From Emcibacter sp. (lineage in GTDB: Bacteria > Pseudomonadota > Alphaproteobacteria > Sphingomonadales > Emcibacteraceae), in NCBI GenBank assembly GCA_027019205.1, contig JALUWZ010000120.1:1-9760 (forward strand): a stretch of 9,760 bases of DNA, in the 5' to 3' direction. The notes under the pieces are model-generated. The model did no database searches and had not been told where the DNA came from. It saw only the letters and a program-made list of their open reading frames with translations. Below, one piece after another: positions 1-6,330 of the stretch; positions within the stretch are counted from its first letter, which is position 1; every line of letters starts with the position of its first letter. The position numbers were made by a program, and so were the translations under genes.

Positions 1-896
1 TGGTTAAAGCCCCATTTGAGGGCAATATCGGTGACATTCCGCTCCGGTCCTGATTGCCGCAGTTCCTCATGAACCTTCTCCAGCCGGAGCTGAAGAACAT
101 ATTTCATCGGTGTTGTGCCCCGGAAACTGCGGAATCCTTCGAAAATGGACCTTTGGCTGACGCCGGTCACCTCCACCAGGTCATCAATCGACAGCGGATC
201 TTTCAGATGGGCAAGGATGTAATCCTCGGCCTGTTTGACATGTTTCGGAGCGGCCTGAATCTCCTGAGCCAGCAGCCGGTCCATATAATTATGGTTGAAG
301 GAATAGAGCAGATTTGTCAGCAGATGCCGTTCCAGATCCTCCAGAATATAGTGCGACCGCCATGGGTCAAGACCGTGATCAAGGTCTTGGGTAAGATGCT
401 TTATCTGTTGCCACCAGCTATGGGCCAGACGGTTATCCGCGCTGATGCAGGGATCAAACAGAATTGGTTTGTCAATGGGGCGCATCAAGAGCCGTGACAG
501 GCGCATTTCCATGGCCTCCACCCTGATTTGCACCATTAATTTCTTGCAGTCCCTGCTCCAGACCATCTTGGTATAATCAGTGGGATTAATCGCCGACGCC
601 ATGCCAACCCCGGTGGTGAATTCCTTGCGGTTCGTGGTGATCTCTGCTGCCCCGGCAACCGGCAGCTGGAACAGAAAAAACCTCTCAAGAAACCCCGGCT
701 CGACACTTATGTCAGTACCATATTGCATATAGTTAAGCGAAATCGACGACAGCCGCGCCCGGTGATGGCAGGCATCCAGCGGTCCGGAATGCCGGGGTCT
801 CAAGGTATGGTCACAATAAACCTTGCTGACGATTTCCCGGGCTTCATCCGCATCGCTGGTCTGAAACAGACTATATCTTTCAAGCGGCTTGTTCAT
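1..896 (-). CDS. AraC-family transcriptional regulator with AraC-binding-like N-terminal domain, partial (C-terminus cut by window edge)
   Basis: A DNA-binding activator, probably effector-responsive, controlling nearby transport or catabolic genes. Reading the minus strand from ATG at 896-894 gives 298 codons (start MNKPLERYSL) without a stop before the edge; an in-frame TAG lies upstream and no earlier start is available. Residues about 20-200 resemble the AraC-binding-like domain (PF14525 type) of XylS/FeaR-like regulators. The first helix-turn-helix spans about 235-256 (LSIDDLVEVTGVSQRSIFEG), followed by the linker RGTTPMKYVLQLRLEKVHEE typical of AraC proteins. The second helix-turn-helix begins at VTDIALKWGFN and is cut, so roughly 20-30 residues are missing. 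It lies 78 bases downstream of the receptor gene on the same strand, so cotranscription is possible. Its ribosome binding site is weak. The family call is secure; the effector is unknown. Confidence 0.93.
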   Translation of the reverse strand, partial: MNKPLERYSLFQTSDADEAREIVSKVYCDHTLRPRHSGPLDACHHRARLSSISLNYMQYGTDISVEPGFLERFFLFQLPVAGAAEITTNRKEFTTGVGMASAINPTDYTKMVWSRDCKKLMVQIRVEAMEMRLSRLLMRPIDKPILFDPCISADNRLAHSWWQQIKHLTQDLDHGLDPWRSHYILEDLERHLLTNLLYSFNHNYMDRLLAQEIQAAPKHVKQAEDYILAHLKDPLSIDDLVEVTGVSQRSIFEGFRSFRGTTPMKYVLQLRLEKVHEELRQSGPERNVTDIALKWGFN

Positions 897-974
897 ATCA
901 TGCTCACAATCAAGGGATGTTGACTATAGCATAAATTTCTGCCTTTCGCGACTCCGAAAAATATTTGCCTGTCA
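897..974. other. Short intergenic gap between receptor and AraC genes
   Basis: These 78 bases separate two minus-strand genes. No convincing hairpin with a T-run, and no paired -35/-10 of good quality, is visible. A TATAGT hexamer on the minus strand at 928-923 could be a -10 element for the regulator, but nothing resembling TTGACA sits 16-18 bases upstream of it. Read-through from the receptor gene is therefore the simplest reading. Confidence 0.4.
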
Positions 975-3356
975 TCAGAAATTAAAACGTGTGGTGACAT
1001 ACCATTGCCGTCCCCGGTCATACAGACCTTCATAGGACTGCATGGCATCACCGATAATGCCGGTCTGCAGATATTTTCGGTCGGTCAGGTTTTTCACTCC
1101 GACCACCAGCGAGACATCCTCGTTGGCATTGCGCCATGTCAGGTTGGCATTGACCAGATGATAGCCTTTTTGATAAATCTGCGGTGTATTGAAGGTATCA
1201 TTGTAAAATCCTGAACGATAGGACCAGTCAACCCGCGGAATCAGGGTGCCGTTATTGCCAAGTTCAATTTCCTTGGATATGGCGGCGCTTAATGTCCAGT
1301 CGGACACCCGGTCAAAGCGGTTGTTGAGATTGATAAAGGTCGTGGCGAAATCAATGGTATCATAGCCCGCATCAAGATAGCCCAGACCAGCCTCGACAAA
1401 CCAGCCATCCGCCGGGGTGGCCTGTAGCTCAAGCTCCGCCCCCTTGATGGTGGCGGCCCCGGCATTTTTGGTGATTGGCGCGACACTGGTAAAGACCTGG
1501 ACCTGCAAATCGGAATAGTCGGTATAGAAGGCGGCCCCGTTCAGCCGCAGCCTGCCGTCAAGACCGGAATATTTAAAGCCAAGTTCATACACCTTGACTG
1601 ATTCCGGCTGGAAAGTCGGGATCAGGTCAATATCCGGCGTGCCGGGTGGGGCGGTAAAGGGGGCGACAATCGGCGGGAATACCCGCTGTGAAAATCCGCC
1701 GGATTTAAAGCCCTCGGAATAGCTGGCATAAACCATCAGGTCATCGGTCATGTCAAAGGACAGATTGGCATAGGGATCAAATGTGCTGGACGTGACCGTC
1801 TTTTCGAGAAACGGCAGAATACGCTGTCCGGCCTGCATGAAGGGGGCGTCAAGCTGCGGGTGGCCCGATCCGGCAAAATGATTATTGAGAATGATCTGAT
1901 CGGGCTTGAATTTCTTTTTATCATCGGTATAGCGCCCGCCAATGGTGATATGAAACCGGTCGGTGGCATCATAGGTCGCCTGGGCAAAGGCGGCCAGACT
2001 GCGGTTGTTGAAATAACCGCCGCTGCGGAATTGCGAGACGACAAAATTCAGTTCATTATCGTTATCGCCGGTTTCCTTGAAATAATACAGCCCGGTGATC
2101 CAGTTGAGCTTTTCATCGAATGCCGTGCCAAGCAGCTGGAATTCCTGGGTAAATTGCTTCTGGGTGAGGAAATCCTCATACTGGGAAATCAGCAGCGGCG
2201 AATGATCGCCGTCCCGGGCAAAATGTGCATCAAGATTACGGTAGGCACTGATGGAGCGCAGTTTGACATTATCGTTAATGGTCCAGTCAATATTCAGGCT
2301 CACAGCCCATAAGTCAGAATTCGAAAAGGCCGGTGCCGTGCCGGCTGATCTTTCATGACCCGGAAAGACATAACGGTCGTCATAGCAGCCCGGCACCGCC
2401 AGATTTATCGTATTGCCGGGTGTGGCGCAAGGCGCGGGCGGTCCCCCGGCGGCCAGATTGGCCCCGACATTGTTGATCACTGCAAAGGGCGGAGTGTCCG
2501 GATCAATGGTATTGCCGAGATTAACCCCGATCAGGGACATGGCCGGTCCGTTTTCCCGGGTGCGGTTGCCTTCAACGGTGAAGGTGATCTCAAGGTCCTC
2601 GCTCGGGGTCATCAGGAAAACCGCCCGTCCTGACAGGGCATCCTTGTCCCCAAGGTCGATACCGTCGTTACGCTTGACATAGCCGTCCTGCTTGAGATAG
2701 GCCACGGAGAATTTGCTGAGCAGCTTGTCGGAAATCGGCAGATCGACGGAGCCTTTCAGCTCAATACGGTTATCAGTGCCATAGGTGGCGCTGACTTTGC
2801 CGCCCATTTCCTCCGACGGCTTCCGGGTGGTGATGCTGATCGCCCCACCGATGGTGTTACGGCCAAACAGGGTGCCCTGCGGTCCTTTCAGGACTTCCAC
2901 CCGCTTGACATCAATCAGGTCGAGAATGCCGCCGATGGAACGGGCGATATAGACCCCGTCAACATATAAACCAACCCCCGGATCAACGGTCGGGACAAAT
3001 TCCTTCTGGCCAATGCCGCGAATGAAGATCGCCGCTGAATTGCTTGCCCCGCCAAAGCTCGGGTTGTTCTGGAATGACAGATTGGGGGTAAACTGGGCAA
3101 TCTCGCCGATATTGGTCACCCCGCGATATTCAAGGCTGTCACCGGAAAAGGCGGAAATGGCAATCGGCGTGCTTTGCAGGCTTTCCTCGCGTTTCCGGGC
3201 GGTCACAACAATCTCTTCCAACTGCCATTTGGGGTTGCTGTCCTCTGCAGCATAGCCGGACAGGGGTAGCGCGACTGTCATCGATGACAGGATGGTGCAA
3301 TATAGCAGTCCTGTCGTCAGACGGGGTCTTCCGGGGGAAGTATTTTTTTCTTGCAT
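975..3356 (-). CDS. TonB-dependent outer-membrane receptor
   Basis: A 22-strand-type outer-membrane beta-barrel that takes up a ligand using energy from TonB-ExbB-ExbD. It has 793 residues, a normal length. A signal peptide (basic start, hydrophobic stretch about 13-33, cleavage near GYAA at 34-37) is followed directly by a TonB box, EEIVVTARKR, at 47-56, so there is no N-terminal STN signalling domain. The plug covers about 58-180, with FIRGIG near 111 and the signature RVEVLKGPQGTLFGRNTIGG at 152-171. The barrel runs to the aromatic C-terminus WYVTTRFNF, a proper BAM signal. The ATG at 3356 has a GGAGG at 3368-3364, seven bases upstream. The ligand cannot be read. Absence of an STN domain or adjacent FecI/FecR argues against sigma-factor signalling control; the neighbouring AraC gene is the likelier regulator. 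Iron chelates remain possible, but the hydroxylase nearby favours an organic substrate. Confidence 0.96.
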   Translation of the reverse strand: MQEKNTSPGRPRLTTGLLYCTILSSMTVALPLSGYAAEDSNPKWQLEEIVVTARKREESLQSTPIAISAFSGDSLEYRGVTNIGEIAQFTPNLSFQNNPSFGGASNSAAIFIRGIGQKEFVPTVDPGVGLYVDGVYIARSIGGILDLIDVKRVEVLKGPQGTLFGRNTIGGAISITTRKPSEEMGGKVSATYGTDNRIELKGSVDLPISDKLLSKFSVAYLKQDGYVKRNDGIDLGDKDALSGRAVFLMTPSEDLEITFTVEGNRTRENGPAMSLIGVNLGNTIDPDTPPFAVINNVGANLAAGGPPAPCATPGNTINLAVPGCYDDRYVFPGHERSAGTAPAFSNSDLWAVSLNIDWTINDNVKLRSISAYRNLDAHFARDGDHSPLLISQYEDFLTQKQFTQEFQLLGTAFDEKLNWITGLYYFKETGDNDNELNFVVSQFRSGGYFNNRSLAAFAQATYDATDRFHITIGGRYTDDKKKFKPDQIILNNHFAGSGHPQLDAPFMQAGQRILPFLEKTVTSSTFDPYANLSFDMTDDLMVYASYSEGFKSGGFSQRVFPPIVAPFTAPPGTPDIDLIPTFQPESVKVYELGFKYSGLDGRLRLNGAAFYTDYSDLQVQVFTSVAPITKNAGAATIKGAELELQATPADGWFVEAGLGYLDAGYDTIDFATTFINLNNRFDRVSDWTLSAAISKEIELGNNGTLIPRVDWSYRSGFYNDTFNTPQIYQKGYHLVNANLTWRNANEDVSLVVGVKNLTDRKYLQTGIIGDAMQSYEGLYDRGRQWYVTTRFNF

Positions 3357-3363
3357 TTGGTGG

Positions 3364-3368
3364 CCTCC
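3364..3368 (-). promoter_or_regulatory. Ribosome binding site of the TonB-dependent receptor
   Basis: The minus strand reads GGAGG seven bases before the ATG at 3356. This perfect Shine-Dalgarno core fixes the start codon and gives a complete signal peptide. Confidence 0.85.
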
Positions 3369-3466
3369 ACATTCTACTGGTTATTATTTAATCTGTTAAA
3401 TAAATTTAATTTATTGTATTTTTTAATAGGCATTTTTATGATTATCTTTATCTGTAGTATTTTCCT

Positions 3467-3472
3467 ATTATA
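3467..3472 (-). promoter_or_regulatory. Possible -10 element for the receptor gene
   Basis: The minus strand reads TATAAT, a full match to the sigma-70 -10 consensus, leaving a 5' leader of roughly 100 bases before the receptor ATG. No recognisable -35 stands 16-18 bases upstream, which would fit an activator-dependent promoter. The base composition is so AT-rich that a chance match is quite possible. Confidence 0.3.
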
Positions 3473-3576
3473 AATATCGGGCTATTCAGATAATGCAGTG
3501 GCTATTTATTTTATGCGACTTTTAGGAATATTTCCCTTTTCAGTGATATGTTGTCAGGGAAACAGCCGGTGATGAA

Positions 3577-3585
3577 TGGTATAAC
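3577..3585 (+). promoter_or_regulatory. Possible extended -10 promoter for the NnrS-like gene
   Basis: The plus strand reads TGGTATAAC, an extended -10 (TG-N-TATAAC). Transcription would begin near 3592, about 30 bases before the ATG at 3624. A TTGTCA at 3551-3556 is 23 bases away, too far for a normal -35, so only the extended -10 supports this site. Confidence 0.33.
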
Positions 3586-3623
3586 AGATATGTCCGGTAA
3601 CAAGAGCGACGCGCGGGAATGGC

Positions 3624-4865
3624 ATGAATAATCCCTCATTATCAAATAGAAATCTGTTTTCAGCACCGTTATGGAAAAGTGCCTTTCGTCCCTTTTATCT
3701 GTTCGGGGTCATATATGGCCTCGGGGTGATGGGGCTGTGGGTCGGGGTCAATCTGGGGATTATTGATTTTTCGCCCAGGGGCTATACCCTGTCGTTGTGG
3801 CACGGGCATGAGATGATTTTTGGCTTCTCCGGCGCGGTCGTCACCGGTTTTGTCCTGACAGCCCTGCCGGGATGGGCGGGGACAAAGGAAATAACCGGTG
3901 CGCGGCTGGCTTTCCTGCTGCTGCTGTGGCTGCTGGGCAGGGTTGCGGTTTACAGCGGCGGGGTCATGCCGCCCTGGGCTGTCCTTATACTGGACAGCAG
4001 CCTTTTTCCGGCGGTCATCTTTATGGTGCTGCCGGGTCTTCTGGCAGCGGAAAACAAACATTATTTCGCCCTGCTGCCGATCCTGCTTATGCTTTTTATC
4101 GGCAATGTCATCTTTCATCTGGCACTTATCGACGGTGATCTGGTCCGGGCCGCGTGGGCCATCAGGGTGGGATTGTTGGGGATAATGGTCAAATTCATTA
4201 TTGCCGGGGGATTTCTCGCCACCGTCTTTACCGGTAATGCTCTGCGGCAGAAAAACGGGCCGGAGCTTGGACAGATAGCGCTGCTGGAGTATATCTCCGC
4301 CCTGACTTTAACACTGTTTATCTATGGGGCACTGGCGGATATTCCGGTCCGGGTTTCGGGCATGCTGGCCTTTATCGCCGCAGCAGTGCAGCTCTGCCGT
4401 TTGCTGCGCTGGCGAACGCGGTTGATTCTTGATGCGCCACTGGTGCTGGCGATGCATCTGTCTTATCTGTGGTTTGTCATTGCCCTGATGTTATTTGGCC
4501 TGGCAGATTTTACTGACCGGATTGGCCCCATGGTGTGGATTCATGCCTTTACCATCGGCGCGCTGAGCATGATGATGCTGTCCCTGATCACAAGGGTCGC
4601 CCTGCGCCATACGGGCCGCAGTCTGAGGCCGGCCCGGGCCATGCTGTTATCCTTCGGAATTATGATGTTATGCGCCCTGCTACGGGTGATGGTGTCGCTG
4701 GAGATTCTGGCGACAGGCTGGTTGCCGGCCATCGCCCTGATATGGCTGCTGTCTTTCCTGATCTATCTCATGCTGCATGGCCATATGCTGCTTCTGCCCA
4801 GCCTGCCGAGACCAAGGGGGGCAAAAGGCCCAAAAGGCCCAAAAGGTCAGGCTGCCGAAATCTGA
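3624..4865 (+). CDS. NnrS-family multi-pass membrane protein
   Basis: NnrS proteins are inner-membrane haem- and copper-containing proteins linked to resistance to nitric oxide; their exact chemistry is unclear. This 413-residue protein shows about 12 hydrophobic segments (near 24-46, 66-84, 93-110, 117-139, 146-168, 178-203, 219-239, 244-262, 273-293, 304-324, 338-356, 364-387). Family hallmarks are AFRPFYLFG at 20-28, WHGHEMIFGF at 59-68 and HAFTIGALSMMMLSLITRVA at 307-326 followed by RHTGRS. His60, His62, His307 and His329 are candidate metal or haem ligands. The usual GGR(V/I)IP-FT segment after helix 6 here reads AGGFLATVFTGNAL, losing the arginine. The C-terminus carries GPKGPKG. The ATG at 3624 is the first after an in-frame TAA at 3582 and has only a weak GGGA upstream. 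The gene precedes the Mo-hydroxylase operon by 99 bases on the same strand; no nitrite or nitric oxide reductase gene is present here. Confidence 0.9.
   Translation: MNNPSLSNRNLFSAPLWKSAFRPFYLFGVIYGLGVMGLWVGVNLGIIDFSPRGYTLSLWHGHEMIFGFSGAVVTGFVLTALPGWAGTKEITGARLAFLLLLWLLGRVAVYSGGVMPPWAVLILDSSLFPAVIFMVLPGLLAAENKHYFALLPILLMLFIGNVIFHLALIDGDLVRAAWAIRVGLLGIMVKFIIAGGFLATVFTGNALRQKNGPELGQIALLEYISALTLTLFIYGALADIPVRVSGMLAFIAAAVQLCRLLRWRTRLILDAPLVLAMHLSYLWFVIALMLFGLADFTDRIGPMVWIHAFTIGALSMMMLSLITRVALRHTGRSLRPARAMLLSFGIMMLCALLRVMVSLEILATGWLPAIALIWLLSFLIYLMLHGHMLLLPSLPRPRGAKGPKGPKGQAAEI
4822..4848 (+). repeat. Three tandem copies of a 9-base unit inside the NnrS-like gene
   Basis: The unit CAAAAGGCC occurs at 4822-4830 and 4831-4839, then with one change (CAAAAGGTC) at 4840-4848. 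Because 9 is a multiple of 3 the copies stay in frame and encode a Lys-Gly-Pro-type cytoplasmic tail near the C-terminus. Slippage could change the tail length without breaking the protein. Confidence 0.85.
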
Positions 4866-4934
4866 CGCAGAATATAGATAACTGCCGCAAGATATGAATA
4901 GACCCCCGTAGTCGGAAGGCCCAAGCTTGTTCCA

Positions 4935-4954
4935 AATATATAAAGAATATATAA
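4935..4954 (+). repeat. Direct repeat AATATATAA just before the operon's ribosome binding site
   Basis: AATATATAA occurs at 4935-4943 and again at 4946-4954, one helical turn (11 bases) apart and running into the AAGGAG. It could be a translational enhancer, an unstructured A/U-rich leader, or part of a regulatory site. Chance is also plausible in such simple sequence. Confidence 0.4.
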
Positions 4955-4958
4955 GGAG
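4953..4958 (+). promoter_or_regulatory. Ribosome binding site of the FAD subunit gene
   Basis: AAGGAG stands six bases before the ATG at 4965. It chooses this start over the in-frame GTG at 4977 and ATG at 4980, neither of which has such a site. Confidence 0.88.
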
Positions 4959-4964
4959 ATAAAA

Positions 4965-5843
4965 ATGACCAGTCGCGTGATGCGGGATTTTGATCTGCTG
5001 CTGCCGGAATCTGTTGCGGAAGTCGTTGATCTGTTAACCCGCCATAAGAATAATGCCGCAATTCTGGCCGGCGGAACCGATTTGCTGATTGCCCTGAAAT
5101 TTGATTATGCGGTTGATAATGTCATTTCACTGGCACTGGTGCCGGGTCTGGCGGAATTGACCTTTGATCCGGAAAAGGGCCTTGTTATCGGCGCCAGGGT
5201 TACTATTGCCGATATTTTAAAATCTCCTGAGGTGCGGGAGAATTATCCGGCATTATGGCAGGCAGCAAAAGTCTTTGCCACCCCGCAGCTGCGTAATACC
5301 GCTACGGTTCTGGGTAATGTTTTGCGGGCCTCTCCCGCCGGGGATTGCAGCCTTGCCCTGCTGGCGCTGGGCGGTAGTGTGCTGCTCAAAAACAGCAGGG
5401 GTGAGCGCGAGGTGGATATTGATAATTTCTGGATTTCCTATGGCGTCACGGCCCGACAGGATGATGAATTGGCGATGGCATTTAAAATCCCGCCGCCTGC
5501 TGCCGGTCAGAAAAGCGCCTTTCGCCGCATGACCCGGACAACAGAGGATCTGTCAAAGATCAGTGCTGCTGTCTCATTACAGATGGGCGGCGGGACCTGC
5601 CAGACGGCCCGGGTTGCCATGGGCTGTGTCGGCCCGACACTGGTGCGTCTGCCGGGCGTAGAGAAGATACTTGAAGGCGCAGAAATCTCCCCGGAAGTGC
5701 TGCAGGAAATAGTGGCGGCCACGGCGGCGGAAATCAATCCGATTGATGACAAGCGGTCCTCGGCGGAATACCGGCTGAAAGTTGCCGGGGTTCTGGTGAA
5801 ACGGGTGATTGGACAGGCGCTGGATAATGGAGGGAATAACTGA
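4965..5843 (+). CDS. FAD-binding (medium) subunit of a xanthine-dehydrogenase-family molybdenum hydroxylase
   Basis: Passes electrons from the iron-sulphur subunit to an outside acceptor through bound FAD. At 292 residues it matches the CoxM/NdhF-type FAD subunit. The first FAD motif is LAGGTDLL at 34-41. The second, normally T-GGN, reads TVLGNVLRASPAGD at 114-127, with Leu for the usual first Gly. The family's C-terminal domain is clear at DLSKISAAVS (196-205) and DDKRSSAEYRLKVAGVLVKR (261-280). No extra cysteine-rich insertion for a [4Fe-4S] cluster, as found in 4-hydroxybenzoyl-CoA reductase beta subunit, is visible. No signal peptide, so cytoplasmic. The stop overlaps the next start by one base (TGATG at 5841-5845), showing translational coupling. 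The acceptor (NAD, quinone or other) cannot be read. Confidence 0.93.
   Translation: MTSRVMRDFDLLLPESVAEVVDLLTRHKNNAAILAGGTDLLIALKFDYAVDNVISLALVPGLAELTFDPEKGLVIGARVTIADILKSPEVRENYPALWQAAKVFATPQLRNTATVLGNVLRASPAGDCSLALLALGGSVLLKNSRGEREVDIDNFWISYGVTARQDDELAMAFKIPPPAAGQKSAFRRMTRTTEDLSKISAAVSLQMGGGTCQTARVAMGCVGPTLVRLPGVEKILEGAEISPEVLQEIVAATAAEINPIDDKRSSAEYRLKVAGVLVKRVIGQALDNGGNN
5829..5834 (+). promoter_or_regulatory. Ribosome binding site of the Fe-S subunit, inside the FAD subunit gene
   Basis: GGAGGG ends eight bases before the ATG at 5843 and lies within the last codons of the FAD subunit. Together with the one-base stop/start overlap it supports coupled translation and equal subunit supply. 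Confidence 0.8.
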
Positions 5844-6328
5844 TGAAAAAACATGCGATTACATTGACGGTTAATGGTGAGGAGCATGACCTTGTTGTGC
5901 CGTCCAACCGTACTCTTCTGGATGCCCTGAGGGATGATCTGGGCTATACAGACACCAAATATGGCTGCGGCACCGGTGAATGCGGGGCCTGCACGGTGCT
6001 GGTTGATGGCACCACCAGCCTCAACGGCTGCCTGACCCTTGCGGCAACCATGGATGGCCGGTCAATTACCACGGCGGCTGGGCTGGCCCGCGACGGCAAC
6101 CTCCACCCGGTACAGGAATCTTTCATCAGGCATGACGCGGTGCAATGCGGCTTCTGCACGCCGGGCATGGTGTTGAAAACCATCAGTCTGCTGGCGGAAA
6201 ATCCGACCCCGAGCGAGGCGGAAATCCGCCACGGGCTTGAGGGTAATATCTGTCGCTGTACCGGATATAGCAAAATAGTCGAGGCCGTGCAGGATGCCGG
6301 TAGCCGCATGCAAGGAACGGGAGAATAA
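5843..6328 (+). CDS. Two-[2Fe-2S] small subunit of the molybdenum hydroxylase
   Basis: Carries electrons from the molybdenum centre to FAD. The 161 residues are the standard length for CoxS/HcrC-type subunits. The plant-ferredoxin-like domain holds Cys42, Cys47, Cys50 and Cys63 in GCGTGECGAC and the following NGC. The C-terminal helical domain holds Cys102 and Cys105 in QCGFCTPGMV and Cys137 and Cys139 in NICRCTGYSK. All eight ligands are present, so both clusters should form. The start at 5843 overlaps the FAD-subunit stop and has GGAGGG at 5829-5834, within the coding end of that gene. No Tat signal, so a cytoplasmic enzyme. Only two bases separate its stop from the large-subunit start. Confidence 0.97.
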   Translation: MKKHAITLTVNGEEHDLVVPSNRTLLDALRDDLGYTDTKYGCGTGECGACTVLVDGTTSLNGCLTLAATMDGRSITTAAGLARDGNLHPVQESFIRHDAVQCGFCTPGMVLKTISLLAENPTPSEAEIRHGLEGNICRCTGYSKIVEAVQDAGSRMQGTGE

Positions 6329-6330
6329 TC

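Larger units (their letters stand above)
3357..3623. promoter_or_regulatory. AT-rich divergent control region between receptor and NnrS-like gene
   Basis: This 267-base region separates two divergent genes and is much richer in A+T than the flanking coding DNA, above all at 3380-3480. It is the natural place for both promoters and any operator. On the minus strand a perfect TATAAT lies at 3472-3467, about 110 bases before the receptor start, but it lacks a good -35. On the plus strand an extended -10 lies near 3577-3585. I found no TTGAT-N4-ATCAA (FNR/DNR-type) box and no clear AraC-type paired direct repeats. Confidence 0.6.
4866..4964 (+). other. Leader between NnrS-like gene and hydroxylase operon
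   Basis: These 99 bases show no terminator hairpin after the NnrS-like stop, so read-through into the hydroxylase genes is possible. The second half is AT-rich. TTGTTC at 4927-4932 and TATATA at 4948-4953 are 15 bases apart, a poor promoter whose transcript would begin too close to the ribosome binding site at 4953-4958. Confidence 0.4.

Noticed and set aside
54..497. Plus-strand open frame of 147 codons
   Set aside because: It lies antisense to the AraC gene, whose minus-strand translation shows a clear family helix-turn-helix; this frame has no domain-like features or ribosome binding site.
1860..2312. Plus-strand open frame of 150 codons
   Set aside because: It is antisense to the receptor barrel and is explained as its shadow.
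3357..3623. FNR/DNR/NnrR box for the NnrS-like gene
   Set aside because: No TTGAT-N4-ATCAA or close variant found on reading the region.
4927..4953. Sigma-70 promoter TTGTTC-15-TATATA before the FAD subunit gene
   Set aside because: Spacing of 15 is short, and transcription would start too near the Shine-Dalgarno at 4953 for normal initiation.
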